Source of the DNA: Actinomycetes bacterium
GTDB lineage: Bacteria; Actinomycetota; Acidimicrobiia; Acidimicrobiales; RAAP-2
DNA length: 64,000 bases
Direction of reading: 5' to 3'
Assembly: GCA_021798955.1 (NCBI GenBank)
Contig: JAJZBK010000012.1
Span: forward strand, 1-64,000
Shown: in pieces, positions 45,312 to 53,929 of the stretch
How positions within the stretch are numbered: the stretch's first letter is position 1
Layout: each line of letters opens with the position of its first letter
Program-made: the position numbers and the translations under genes
The notes under the pieces: generated by a model
What the model was told of the DNA's origin: nothing
Database searches by the model: none
The model's input: only the letters and a program-made list of their open reading frames with translations

Positions 45312-46364
45312 TCAGTCGAGCGTGATGGGCTGCTCGTCCGGGTCGACAACGGCCGCCTCGTCGTCTCCTGCACCATCACTGTTGCGTGCCGCCAGGTGGT
45401 CACGAACCCGCTCGTCGATCTCCGCCATCAGCTGCGGGTTCTCGAGGAGGAACGTCTTGACGTTCTCGCGGCCCTGACCGAGCTGTTCGCCCTCGTAGGT
45501 GAACCACGCCCCGGACTTCTTGATGAAGCCGAGCTCCACACCGACGTCGAGCAGGGAGCCTTCGCGGCTGATCCCCTTGCCGAAGGTGATATCGAACTCG
45601 GCCTGCTTGAAGGGCGGAGAGACCTTGTTCTTCACCACCTTGACGCGGGTGCGGTTGCCCACCTGGTCGGCACCGTCCTTGATCGTCTCGATGCGCCGGA
45701 TGTCGAGCCGCACCGAGGAGTAGAACTTGAGCGCGCGTCCGCCTGGCGTGACCTCAGGCGATCCGTACATGACGCCGATCTTTTCGCGCAGCTGGTTGAT
45801 GAAGATGGCGATGGTGCGCGACTTGGAGAGCGTCCCGGTCAGCTTGCGAAGCGCCTGGGACATGAGCCGGGCCTGCAGACCGACGTGGGAGTCACCCATC
45901 TCGCCCTCGATCTCCGCCTTGGGGGTGAGGGCGGCGACCGAGTCCACCACTAAGACGTCGAGCGCTCCCGAGCGGATGAGCATGTCGGCGATCTCGAGCG
46001 CCTGCTCACCGGTGTCCGGCTGCGAGATGAGGAGGTCGTCGATGTTGACCCCGATGGCCTTGGCGTACACCGGGTCCATGGCGTGCTCGGCGTCGATGTA
46101 GGCACAGATCCCGCCGTTGCGCTGCGCCTCAGCCACCACGTGCATGGCGAGCGTCGACTTCCCTGAGGACTCAGGACCGAAGATCTCCACGACCCGACCC
46201 CGCGGCAGACCGCCGATCCCCAGGGCGAGGTCGAGCGCCAGGGCCCCGGTCGGAATGGCCTCGATGTTCATGTGGAGGTTCTCGCCCATCCGCATGATCG
46301 ATCCCTTGCCGAACTGCTTTTCGATCTGGCCGAGCGCCATGTCGAGCGCCTTGTCGCGTTCCAT
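45312..46364 (-). CDS. recA: Recombinase RecA
   Basis: A 350-aa RecA with all core elements: N-terminal [20 protein letters not shown], the Walker [10 protein letters not shown] at about residues 63-71, Walker [11 protein letters not shown], the L1/L2 DNA loops ([34 protein letters not shown]), and an acidic C-terminal tail. It drives strand exchange and SOS induction. ATG 46364 follows GAGGAG. A LexA-type box and a -10 element lie about 100 bp upstream. No recX gene follows; downstream are a hairpin and a repeat. Confidence 0.99.
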   Translation of the reverse strand: MERDKALDMALGQIEKQFGKGSIMRMGENLHMNIEAIPTGALALDLALGIGGLPRGRVVEIFGPESSGKSTLAMHVVAEAQRNGGICAYIDAEHAMDPVYAKAIGVNIDDLLISQPDTGEQALEIADMLIRSGALDVLVVDSVAALTPKAEIEGEMGDSHVGLQARLMSQALRKLTGTLSKSRTIAIFINQLREKIGVMYGSPEVTPGGRALKFYSSVRLDIRRIETIKDGADQVGNRTRVKVVKNKVSPPFKQAEFDITFGKGISREGSLLDVGVELGFIKKSGAWFTYEGEQLGQGRENVKTFLLENPQLMAEIDERVRDHLAARNSDGAGDDEAAVVDPDEQPITLD

Positions 46365-46464
46365 GTCCTCGCTTCTCCTCGATGCCGTCGTTGCTCCGTC
46401 GGGGCGACCCTACGAGCGGGGTGTGACGTCGGCGGCGCCTGTGACCGGAGCAGCCGCGGCGCCC

Positions 46465-46470
46465 ACTGTA
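46465..46470 (-). promoter_or_regulatory. Putative -10 element of recA
   Basis: TACAGT on the minus strand, four bases downstream of the LexA-type box, which would sit in the -35/-10 spacer. The leader to the ATG would be about 95 nt. Confidence 0.55.
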
Positions 46471-46474
46471 GACC

Positions 46475-46488
46475 CGAACGCGTGTTCG
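46475..46488. promoter_or_regulatory. LexA (SOS) box upstream of recA
   Basis: CGAACGCGTGTTCG contains the actinobacterial/Bacillus-type SOS core GAAC-N4-GTTC, with matching C/G on both outer sides. It is in the recA-thpR gap. Confidence 0.85.
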
Positions 46489-46506
46489 ATGGTGGATGGT
46501 TGGCCG

Positions 46507-47208
46507 TCAGCCGAGCCCAACCCGGCGCAGCACCCCGTAGCGTCCGCCAGAAGAACGTTCGGCGTCGGACGGCACGGGGTCCGAGGAAGCCAGGACCACC
46601 TCGGTGACCCGCCAAGGCGTGCCAGCCCCCGGGACGACGAGGCCGGCCGCGGCGTGGAGTGGCCCGGCGCGCCCACGGCGTGCCGTTGCCCGCCCGGCTC
46701 GGGCCACGGTGACGTGCCCGACGAACGCTCGTTGCGACGAGCCGTCGGGAACGACGACCCCGGACGCGTCGGCTGCACGCCGGAGCACACCGGCGAGCCG
46801 GTCGAGGCCGACAAGGGGCACGACGAGCGCACCGGCGCCGAGGACCACCGTCTCGGCACCGACCACGACGTCGACGGGAGCGAGACCGACTGCGTCCGTC
46901 CCCCCACCCCGGACACGCTCCTCCAGCAGGTCGAGGAGGGCGAGGGCCGGTGCCACCGAGACGGGCCCCAGGTAGACAAGGGTGGCGTGCCGGTCCACCT
47001 CCGGCACGATCCGCAGCGCAGCAAAAGGCCGGTCCGCTCGCGCCGGTGTCGAGGGGTTCGGCGGCTCGTCGGGGCCTGGATCGCCCAGGGCCGACCGGTC
47101 CGATCCCGGGGCGGAGCGGGCGACAAGCTCCTCGGGGAGCAGGGTGGCGGCGAGCACCCGCGGGGGCCAGGCGGCCAAGAACAGCGCCACGGCCTCATTC
47201 TCGCCCAC
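46507..47208 (-). CDS. thpR: RNA 2',3'-cyclic phosphodiesterase (2'-5' RNA ligase family)
   Basis: A 233-aa 2H phosphoesterase with the two catalytic motifs HATLVYLG and HVTVARAG, preceded by LFLAAWPPRVL, the usual N-terminal strand of the ThpR/LigT family (here Ala-Ala-Trp in place of Ala-Val/Leu-x). An acidic insert of about 30 residues follows. GTG 47208 gives the shortest complete protein; in-frame GTG 47337 would add 43 residues. It is directly upstream of recA in the same orientation, but recA has its own promoter and SOS box. Confidence 0.83.
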   Translation of the reverse strand: MGENEAVALFLAAWPPRVLAATLLPEELVARSAPGSDRSALGDPGPDEPPNPSTPARADRPFAALRIVPEVDRHATLVYLGPVSVAPALALLDLLEERVRGGGTDAVGLAPVDVVVGAETVVLGAGALVVPLVGLDRLAGVLRRAADASGVVVPDGSSQRAFVGHVTVARAGRATARRGRAGPLHAAAGLVVPGAGTPWRVTEVVLASSDPVPSDAERSSGGRYGVLRRVGLG

Positions 47209-47366
47209 CTCGGCCGGGGCCTGCTCGCTGCCCGGTGAGACGCCCAGCCAGGTGTCCGACAGGAGGTCGGGGGTGGCCAGCCGGCAGCGTGGACGGACGC
47301 GCAGAGCCCGGCGGCGGCGGCAGGCGCCCCGAACCACCTCGGTCCCCCGGCTAGCCTGCCGGGGCG

Positions 47367-48551
47367 ATGAGCGATGCAACCCCTCCAGCACCGTCGCGCC
47401 CCGGTCGCGGCTCCGGCACCCACACGCCCACCCGACGGGAGCTGCAGGGCCGTCGTGGCGGCCGGTCCTCGTGGACCTGGCGCGTCGTCGCTGTCGTGGC
47501 GGCCGTCGCGGTGGTAGGCGGGACGATCGCACTCGTGGCAACGTCACACGGGCAGACCAGGCGTGCTGCTCCTGCCTCGAGCTCGCCGTCGACCACCGCG
47601 GTACCGACGGCCACCGGGCCGACCTGCCCGCTCACCGGCCTCCCGGCGCCGGGCGGCGCCATCCCACGACGACCTGCTTTGGCCGTGAAGATCGGCAACT
47701 ACCCCTCCGACCGACCGTCGGCCGGCCTCGACCACGCCGACATCGTCTTCGAGGAGCCGATCGAGGGCTCCATCACCCGCCTCGTCGCCGTGTTCCAGTG
47801 CCAGAGCCCACCGCTCGTCGGTGACATCCGGTCGGCTCGCGAACCGGATGTCGCCATCCTCTCCCAGCTCTCCCATCCCCTGTTCGCCCACATGGGGGGC
47901 ATCAACCCGATCCTGAACCTCCTCAGCCAAGCTCCCATCACCGATCTCGACATGCTGGGCGGTCCCCCCGCCTCCGTCATCGTCCACGAACCGGGCAAGT
48001 TCCCTCCCTACAACACGTTCGCCAGGCCCGCCGCGCTGTGGTCGCTTGTGCCGTCCGACACGACCCCACCGCAGCCGATCTTCCAGTACTCGACCACGCT
48101 GCCCGCCGGAGCGGTCGCCGGATCAGCCACCTCACTGCACATTCCCTACTCGCACTACTCGGATGTGACCTGGACGTGGAACCCGTCCGGGGGCGACTAC
48201 CTGCGCGCCTACTCGGGGGTCCCCAACCGACTGGTCGACGGGTCCCAGGCGTCGACCACCAACGTCGTGGCGATGACGGTGCAGACCTTCCTCGGCCCCT
48301 GGGTCGAGAACTCCGAGGGCAACCACGAGGTCGAGGTGACTGCCCTCGGCTCCGGTCCCGTGACCGTCGTCCGCAACGGGGCCGTCATCACCGGGACGTG
48401 GAACCGGACCTCGCTCACCTCGCCGGCCACCTTGACCTCGACCAGCGGAGCCCCGATCACCCTCGCCCCGGGCAGGACCTGGGTCGAGCTCGTCCCCCAG
48501 GGGATCCCCGTGGTCGCCTCGCCCGGCACTCCGGCGTCACCAGCCGGCTGA
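47367..48551 (+). CDS. Exported DUF3048 (YerB-like) protein
   Basis: A 394-aa protein. A basic N-terminus and single signal-anchor helix (about residues 37-60) are followed by a Ser/Thr-rich linker and the two-part DUF3048 domain: CPLTGLPAP, RRPALAVKIGN, ADIVFEEPIEGSITRLVAVF, DIRSAREPDV, then AYSGVPNRLVDG and GPVTVVRNGAVITGTWNR. The family is extracellular or lipoprotein-like with unproven function. A TAGCCT hexamer lies nine bases before ATG 47367. Convergent with cinA. Confidence 0.87.
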   Translation: MSDATPPAPSRPGRGSGTHTPTRRELQGRRGGRSSWTWRVVAVVAAVAVVGGTIALVATSHGQTRRAAPASSSPSTTAVPTATGPTCPLTGLPAPGGAIPRRPALAVKIGNYPSDRPSAGLDHADIVFEEPIEGSITRLVAVFQCQSPPLVGDIRSAREPDVAILSQLSHPLFAHMGGINPILNLLSQAPITDLDMLGGPPASVIVHEPGKFPPYNTFARPAALWSLVPSDTTPPQPIFQYSTTLPAGAVAGSATSLHIPYSHYSDVTWTWNPSGGDYLRAYSGVPNRLVDGSQASTTNVVAMTVQTFLGPWVENSEGNHEVEVTALGSGPVTVVRNGAVITGTWNRTSLTSPATLTSTSGAPITLAPGRTWVELVPQGIPVVASPGTPASPAG

Positions 48552-48576
48552 GCCTGCGACGACAGCGAGCGCCACG

Positions 48577-49866
48577 TCAGTCGGCAAGCAGGACGGCCAG
48601 GCGCCGACGCAGCAGGTCGAGAGCGCTGATCGTCGCGTACTGCCGGATGCGCTGACGGTCGCCAGGGACGGCGAGCTCGGCTGACTCGGCCGCACCCCCC
48701 GCACGCGCAAGGCCGACGAACACCGTCCCCGGTGACCGACCGTCCTGCGAGTCGGGGCCGGCCACGCCGGTGACCGACAGCCCGACATCCGAACCCAGCA
48801 CCCGGCACGCGCCGACGGCCATGGCTTCGGCGGCGGCAGCCGACACGACCGGGCCTTCGGGCACCCCGAGCACCGATTGCTTGACCTCCGTGGCGTAGGA
48901 GACGACGCCGCCGCGGAACCACGCGCTCGCCCCGGGCACGTTGACGAGCCGCGAGGAGACGAGCCCGCCGGTGAGGGACTCGGCCACGCCGAGCGTCAGG
49001 TGTCGGGCGGTGACTGCTTTGGCGACGGCGTGCTCGATCGCTTCGTCATCGACACCGAAGACGACGTCGCCGGCTGCGTCGCCGAGAACGTGGCGGATCG
49101 TTGCCTCCTCGGCGTCCAGGCGGGCACTGGCCGCGGCATCGTCGGCGGCGCGCACGGTCACTCGCACCTTGATCCCCTCGATCCCGCTGGCCAGAAAGGC
49201 GATCGTGGCCGTCTCTCCACCCGAGGAGATTGCCGCTTGGTCGAGTGAGCCGATGTGGGCTGCCAAGACGTCGGCGAGGCGCGACTCGGTCATCCCCCAC
49301 GTGCGCAACACTCGACTGGCGATCACGCCTTCGGCCTCGCCGCGCTCACGGAGGCGACGCCGGAGGTCGGGAGCGATGCCACGCTCGAACATGTCGGCCA
49401 TCTCGTAGGGAACACCGGGCACTGCGTAGACCACCTTGTGGCCGACCGGGCAGATCAACCCGGGAGCCGTCCCCTTGCGCTGCGGGATGACCCTCGCCCC
49501 CTCGGGAACGGCGGCCTGACGGGCGTTGGACGGCGACATGGTGCGCCCTCGCGAGGAGAACAGAGCGGCGATGCGCTCGAGCACCGCCTCGTCGCGCACA
49601 AGGGGGACGTTCATCACCTCGGCGATGGCCTCGCGGGTGATGTCGTCGTGAGTGGGCCCGAGCCCGCCACAGACGATCACGCCGTCACTCCGGGCCAGAG
49701 CTGTCCGCAGGGCAAGGACGATGCGGTCGTGGTTGTCGCCCACCGCCTGGTGGAAGTGGGAGGCGACGCCCACGGCGGCTAGGTGCTCGCCCAGCCAGGC
49801 CCCGTTGGTGTCGGCGATCTGGCCGAGCAGCAGCTCGGTACCGACCGCCACGACCTCGATCCTCAT
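48577..49866 (-). CDS. cinA: CinA-like competence/damage-inducible protein (with PncC-type deamidase domain)
   Basis: A 429-aa protein. The N-terminal molybdopterin-binding-like (COG1058) domain shows AVGTELLLGQIADTNGAWL and CGGLGPTHDDITREA. The C-terminal nicotinamide-nucleotide amidase domain shows GVAESLTGGLVSSRLVNVPGAS and VGLSVTGVAGPDSQDG. ATG 49866 is preceded on the coding strand by five 15-bp repeats that fill the 73-bp gap to pgsA; translation through them in frame (RGGTD repeats) is possible but the conserved MRIEVVAVG start is clear. Usual neighbour order rimO-pgsA-cinA-recA is partly kept. Confidence 0.94.
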   Translation of the reverse strand: MRIEVVAVGTELLLGQIADTNGAWLGEHLAAVGVASHFHQAVGDNHDRIVLALRTALARSDGVIVCGGLGPTHDDITREAIAEVMNVPLVRDEAVLERIAALFSSRGRTMSPSNARQAAVPEGARVIPQRKGTAPGLICPVGHKVVYAVPGVPYEMADMFERGIAPDLRRRLRERGEAEGVIASRVLRTWGMTESRLADVLAAHIGSLDQAAISSGGETATIAFLASGIEGIKVRVTVRAADDAAASARLDAEEATIRHVLGDAAGDVVFGVDDEAIEHAVAKAVTARHLTLGVAESLTGGLVSSRLVNVPGASAWFRGGVVSYATEVKQSVLGVPEGPVVSAAAAEAMAVGACRVLGSDVGLSVTGVAGPDSQDGRSPGTVFVGLARAGGAAESAELAVPGDRQRIRQYATISALDLLRRRLAVLLAD

Positions 49867-49938
49867 GCCACCCCGGTCTGTGCCACCCCGGTCTGTGCCA
49901 CCCCGGTCTGTGCCACCCCGGTCTGTGCCACCCCGGTT
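49867..49938. repeat. 15-bp tandem repeat between pgsA and cinA
   Basis: Four full units gccaccccggtctgt (49867-49926) and a fifth ending in tttc. It abuts the cinA ATG, occupying exactly the place of its ribosome-binding site, and would add RGGTD pentapeptides if an upstream in-frame start were used. Confidence 0.95.
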
Positions 49939-49939
49939 T

Positions 49940-50623
49940 TCACGGCTGTCCTCGGCCGCCAGCGACCGCCCGACGCGCCGCCCCGGCACGCCGCCCGTCG
50001 ACGAGGTACTGAACGCCGGTCGTGACGGTCAGCAACGCCGCTGCCCAGATGGCGACGGTGAGCACGGTCCGGTGGGTAGCCACCGGCGGGATCAGGCAGA
50101 GGCCGATGGCAACATCCTGGAGGAGCGTCTTGACCTTGGCGCTTCGGCGGGCCGGGACCGACACTCCTTGGCGCCCGACCACGACGCGATAGGCGCTCAT
50201 GGCGATCTCGCGCACGGCGATGACAGCGACTGCCGCCCACGGGACGAGGTGCTCGTCGGCGAGGGCGACGAGCGCACCGAGGACGACGACCTTGTCGGCG
50301 AGCGGGTCGAGGAACGCTCCTGACCGCGTCGCCCCCTGACGCCGAGCCACCCATCCGTCGATGCCGTCGGTCGACGAGAGGACGGCCCACAGGGCGAGCG
50401 TCCCCCAAGACGAGCCGTGCCAGACGATCAGGGCGACGAGGAGCGGGGTGACGGCGAGGCGCAGTGCCGTGATGCCGTTGGCCGGCGTGAGCACCGCCGA
50501 AGGTCCGAACGTCTGGACCCGCCGTTGCTCACCGGCTGCGGGCGGCACAGGCGTGGCCGCCGGCTGTGGCGGCGTCGCCGGCCGCTGCGCACCAGTGGCG
50601 GCCAGCGGACGGGGATCGCTCAC
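49940..50623 (-). CDS. pgsA: CDP-diacylglycerol--glycerol-3-phosphate 3-phosphatidyltransferase
   Basis: A 227-aa membrane enzyme of phosphatidylglycerol synthesis. The CDP-alcohol phosphotransferase signature is complete: DGIDGWVARRQGA then GAFLDPLADK (DG-x2-AR-x8-G-x3-D-x3-D pattern). A Pro/Ala-rich N-terminus of about 45 residues precedes LTPANGITALRL. GTG 50623 overlaps the rimO stop (GTGA). Homologues include PgsA2/Pis-type enzymes, so the alcohol substrate is assigned by context with rimO and cinA. Confidence 0.92.
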   Translation of the reverse strand: MSDPRPLAATGAQRPATPPQPAATPVPPAAGEQRRVQTFGPSAVLTPANGITALRLAVTPLLVALIVWHGSSWGTLALWAVLSSTDGIDGWVARRQGATRSGAFLDPLADKVVVLGALVALADEHLVPWAAVAVIAVREIAMSAYRVVVGRQGVSVPARRSAKVKTLLQDVAIGLCLIPPVATHRTVLTVAIWAAALLTVTTGVQYLVDGRRAGAARRAVAGGRGQP

Positions 50624-52032
50624 CGGACGGCCCCGCACGAGACGAGCTGCGCCGAGAGATCGGGGCCCTCGGCCGCCACGACGGTGGCGCGCACGACGGT
50701 GCCCACCGCGGACGCGGCGCGAGTGCCGGGGACGTCGACCAGCTCGACCACCCCGTCGATCTCGGGTGCCTCACGGTACGTGCGTCCGCGGCCGGGCTCG
50801 TCGACCAGCACGTCCACCGTCGCACCGATCAACGCGTCGCGGCGTGTGGCCGTGATGGCATCCTGCAGTTCGGTGCACTCGTCGATACGCCGACGAGCCA
50901 GGTCCTCGGGGACCCTTCCGTCGAGCACGGCAGCGGGCGTGCCGTCCTCGGGGCTGAAGAGGAAGAAGCCGGCCCAGTCGAGCTGTGCTTCGGCCAGCCA
51001 GGCGAGCAGGCGGTCGTGGTCGTCCTCGGTCTCCCCGGGATAGCCGACGATGAACGACGAGCGGAACGTGGCACCGGGTTCGCGCGAGCGGATGGAGGCG
51101 ATGCGCTCCAGAAAGCGGTCCCCCTCACCCCACCGACGCATCCGATGCAGAAGCGGACGCGACACGTGCTGCAACGACAGGTCGAAGTACGGGACGCCGG
51201 TCGCCAGCACGGCGTCGACCAGCTCGTCGTCGAGCGACGACGGGTAGAGATAGAGCAGTCGCACCCGCGGGACTCGTTCGGCAACCCTGCCGACCAGGTC
51301 GACCAGCGGGCGGGTGGCGCCCTGCTCTGGGCGGGCGCCCCCGCTCGTGCGGTCCAGGCCGAAGGAGGCGAGGTCCTGCGCCACCAGGACGACCTCGCCG
51401 AGCGGGGTGGCGCCGGCGGCGAGCTGGTCGACCTCGGCAAGCACGGCTGCCGGGGTACGAGAGCGTTGGGGGCCGCGGAACGACGGGATGGCACAGAAGC
51501 CGCAGCTGCGGTCGCACCCTTCTGCGACCTTCACGTAGGCCCACGGGGCGTGTGCCGGCGGGCGGGGGAGCTCGAGGAGGTCGAAGGCGTTGGACCGAGG
51601 AGCCGCGCTGCTCGGTCCACGCCGGGCAGTCCGCCCGGAGCGTCCGCCTCCCGGAGGGACCGTCCCCAGGAACGCGACCGGCTCGGCGACTGGCTCGGGG
51701 CGGGCTCCAGACAGGAGCGGGGTGCCGAAGGGCGCCACCAAGTCGACCTCGGGGAGGGCCCTGGCCAGTTCGTCGCCGTAGCGCTCGGCCATGCACCCCG
51801 TGACCACGATCCGGGCGCCACGCTTGGCCCCGTCTGCCAGGGCGAGGACGGTGTCGATGGACTCCTGACGGGCCGCCTCGATGAAAGCGCAGGTGTTCAC
51901 CACAACCACGTCGGCCTGGCTCGGGTCATCCGCCGCCTCGAGCCCGTCGCCCACCAGCGTGCCTGCGAGCTTGTCCGAGTCCACCTGGTTCTTCGGGCAG
52001 CCCAACGTCTCCAACCAATAACGCTCGGGCAC
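50620..52032 (-). CDS. rimO: Ribosomal protein S12 methylthiotransferase
   Basis: A 470-aa radical-SAM methylthiotransferase. The N-terminal UPF0004 domain has the three cluster Cys (12, 48, 80: LGCPKNQVDSD, VNTCAF, VTGC). The radical-SAM cluster is CDRSCGFC (173, 177, 180), followed by IPSFRGPQRSR and SSFIVGYPGETEDD, and a C-terminal TRAM-like domain. The RimO-type LGCPKN distinguishes it from MiaB. The GTG start at 52032 is six bases after TAGATT, so the mRNA is probably leaderless. A Ser/Arg-rich insert of about 35 residues precedes the radical-SAM domain. Confidence 0.95.
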   Translation of the reverse strand: MPERYWLETLGCPKNQVDSDKLAGTLVGDGLEAADDPSQADVVVVNTCAFIEAARQESIDTVLALADGAKRGARIVVTGCMAERYGDELARALPEVDLVAPFGTPLLSGARPEPVAEPVAFLGTVPPGGGRSGRTARRGPSSAAPRSNAFDLLELPRPPAHAPWAYVKVAEGCDRSCGFCAIPSFRGPQRSRTPAAVLAEVDQLAAGATPLGEVVLVAQDLASFGLDRTSGGARPEQGATRPLVDLVGRVAERVPRVRLLYLYPSSLDDELVDAVLATGVPYFDLSLQHVSRPLLHRMRRWGEGDRFLERIASIRSREPGATFRSSFIVGYPGETEDDHDRLLAWLAEAQLDWAGFFLFSPEDGTPAAVLDGRVPEDLARRRIDECTELQDAITATRRDALIGATVDVLVDEPGRGRTYREAPEIDGVVELVDVPGTRAASAVGTVVRATVVAAEGPDLSAQLVSCGAVR

Positions 52033-52038
52033 CGCAAC

Positions 52039-52044
52039 AATCTA
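52039..52044 (-). promoter_or_regulatory. Putative -10 element, leaderless rimO mRNA
   Basis: TAGATT on the minus strand, followed by six bases and the GTG start of rimO. Transcription begins between tRNA-Ser and rimO. Confidence 0.65.
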
Positions 52045-52081
52045 CCGGCAGCGCGGTGCCCGAGCACCGGCCGCCACCCAG

Positions 52082-52170
52082 CGGAGAGGGAGGGATTTGA
52101 ACCCTCGGACCCGGTTACCCAGGTCAACTCATTAGCAGTGAGTCCGATTCGGCCGCTCTCGCACCTCTCC
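52082..52170 (-). tRNA. tRNA-Ser (anticodon GCT)
   Basis: The minus strand begins GGAGAGGTGCGAGAGCGG, has an anticodon stem ACTCA/TGAGT around loop CTGCTAA (anticodon GCT), a long variable arm typical of serine tRNAs, a T-loop GTTCAAATC, and ends CCTCTCC plus a discriminator G. CCA is not encoded. The 5' half, from the anticodon loop outward, is repeated at 54415. Confidence 0.95.
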
Positions 52171-52271
52171 TCGCCGCCCCTGCCTCGCTCCGGCCACCAT
52201 CCCTCACATGGCCGGAGAGACAGGGGTCGGGATCGGTCAGCGGCGTCGGCCCAAGGGTACAGGATCGATCC
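52133..52271. repeat. Direct repeat, left copy (att-like, tRNA-Ser 5' half plus integrase start)
   Basis: A 139-bp segment that is nearly identical, without gaps, to 54415-54553. It starts in the tRNA anticodon loop (tagcag), runs through the tRNA 5' half, the intergenic DNA and the first codons of the integrase (MAGETGVGI). Confidence 0.92.
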
Positions 52272-53484
52272 AGAAGCTCGACGCGGGTCGGTACCGACTC
52301 CGGGTCTTCGTCGGGACCGACCCGGTCACCGGGAACCCTCGCCAGGTGACCCGTGCCATGCCGGCGAAGAACGAGACCGAGGCCCGCAAGACGCTGGTCC
52401 GCCTCCGGGACGAGGTGGCCGCCGTCGAGCCCTCGAGTTCCACGGCGACGGTCCGCACCCTGCTCGAGGAGTGGCTGGCCCAATCCAAGGCGCGCGGGCG
52501 GGCCCCGAAGACCCTCCACGAGGCCCGGCGGTCGGCCGAGACGGTTATCTTCCCGGTCCTCGGGGACGTCCCCCTCCGGGACCTGACGGCCCGGCACCTC
52601 GGCGAGCCCTACCGCACGCTCACCACCGGGGAGGGCCGGGCCGGACCGCTCAAGGCCACGAGCATCCGCCAGCACTACGCCGTGCTGTCGGCCGCCCTCG
52701 GCCAGGCGGTGCGGTGGGGGTGGCTGGAGCAGAATCCGGCGGCGCGGGCCCAACCCCCCGAGTTGGGCCCGGCCAACCTGCAGGTGCCGACCCCCTCCGA
52801 GGCGAGGGTGCTACTGGCCCGGGCGCGGGCCGAGAGCGACCGGTGGGGGATGCTCGTCGTGCTGGCCGTCCTCACCGGGGCGCGGCGGGGGTCGAGCTCC
52901 TCGGGCAGTGGCGTCACAGCTGCGAGGACCGGGCCGCTGCCGCCGGGGTCGAGCTGGCGGCCGACGGCTTTGTGGTCTTCCCCTTCCCCGACGCCAGCCT
53001 GCCGATCAACCCCGACAGCTTCTCCTCGGCCGTTCACCGGATGCGTGGAGAGCTGGGAATGGCTCAGGTCCACCTGCACTCCCTCCGGCACTTCGCCGCC
53101 ACCGAGCTACTGGCAGGGGGGATCGATGCCCGCAACGCGGCCGAGATCCTCGGCCACGCCAACCCGTCGCTCACCCTGGGCGTCTACGCCCACGCCACCG
53201 CCGAACGCCAGCCCGTCTACCGGGCCCGTCGCCGCGCCGAGACCACCCGGCCGTCGAGCCCGCCGTGTCCGCCGGTGCGAATGTCACCCTCGTTGCTGCC
53301 TGAGCTGGACGATCAGATCCACACCTGTGCACTGGGTGAGTGCAATGCCGCCCCTTGGGACGGGTCCTCGCCTGCAGGCGGGGCGATCTGGTCGAAAGAG
53401 GTGACGTCGCTGGGGCTTGCCAGACGGCGCTGCCGGCGGCTCGGGTCTGAGCCAGGCAGGCGCCGGGGACGGCGGCGGCGATGA
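52208..53484 (+). pseudogene. Tyrosine site-specific integrase, frameshifted
   Basis: The first reading frame (from ATG 52208) has an arm/SAM-like N-terminal domain (KLDAGRYRLRVFVG; TVRTLLEEWLAQSK) and reaches the box-I region LTGARRG. There, within a run of Gs near 52890, the homology jumps one frame: GVELLGQWRHSCED, then box-II LHSLRHFAAT and the Tyr motif GHANPSLTLGVYAH. A one-base deletion in the G-run separates catalytic Arg1 from the rest. The segment after box I is also short for the family. The true protein end is probably near YRARRRAE; the open frame continues to 53484. Either a decayed gene or a sequencing slip. Adjacent to tRNA-Ser and an att-like repeat. Confidence 0.85.
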
Positions 53485-53686
53485 AACCCTGTCTTGCCGG
53501 ACCCTGCGACATCAGTCCGATCTCCACCCCGCCGCCCCAACCACGTCACCTTTCCCGCAGGCGGACATCACCTTCGGCTCGGACCGCGGTCCTTCGACGT
53601 CACCCGGACGCCTCTCCCGCCCCGGCGAGTAGCACCTTGGCAGTCCGGGGGAGTCGCCACTGATGACCGGACCGCCCGGCTGGACG

Positions 53687-53692
53687 TACGCT
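53687..53692 (+). promoter_or_regulatory. Putative -10 element, leaderless antitoxin mRNA
   Basis: TACGCT, six bases before ATG 53699 of the DUF433 gene. Confidence 0.65.
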
Positions 53693-53698
53693 TCGGGC

Positions 53699-53929
53699 AT
53701 GGCATTCGAACGGATCACGGTAGATCCGGACAAGATGGGTGGTCAGCCGTGCATCCGCGGGCTCCGTATTCCCGTGGCCACGATCTTGGCGATGATCGCC
53801 GACGGGATGACCGTCGCCGAGATCCTCGCTGATTTCCCTGACCTCGAAGCGGACGACATCGTGGATGCGCTTCGCTATGCCGCCGAAGCAGTTCGTGAGC
53901 ACGAGCTCCCCTTGCGCCTACCTGCGTGA
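53699..53929 (+). CDS. DUF433 antitoxin
   Basis: A 76-aa protein with the DUF433 pattern RITVDPDKMGGQPCIRGLRIPVATILAMIADGMTVAEIL and a PDLEADDI segment. DUF433 proteins are small helix-turn-helix antitoxins paired with DUF5615 PIN-like toxins. ATG 53699 is chosen from the leaderless promoter; an ATG 36 bp upstream is in frame but unsupported. Its stop overlaps the toxin's GTG (GTGA). Confidence 0.88.
   Translation: MAFERITVDPDKMGGQPCIRGLRIPVATILAMIADGMTVAEILADFPDLEADDIVDALRYAAEAVREHELPLRLPA

Noticed and set aside
52082-52271. Second complete tRNA at the right repeat copy
   Set aside because: The copy at 54415 has only the 5' half from the anticodon loop; the 3' half sequence is unrelated.
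50566-52890. A 972-residue plus-strand frame
   Set aside because: Most is antisense to rimO and pgsA; only its last part is real, as the C-terminal half of the frameshifted integrase.
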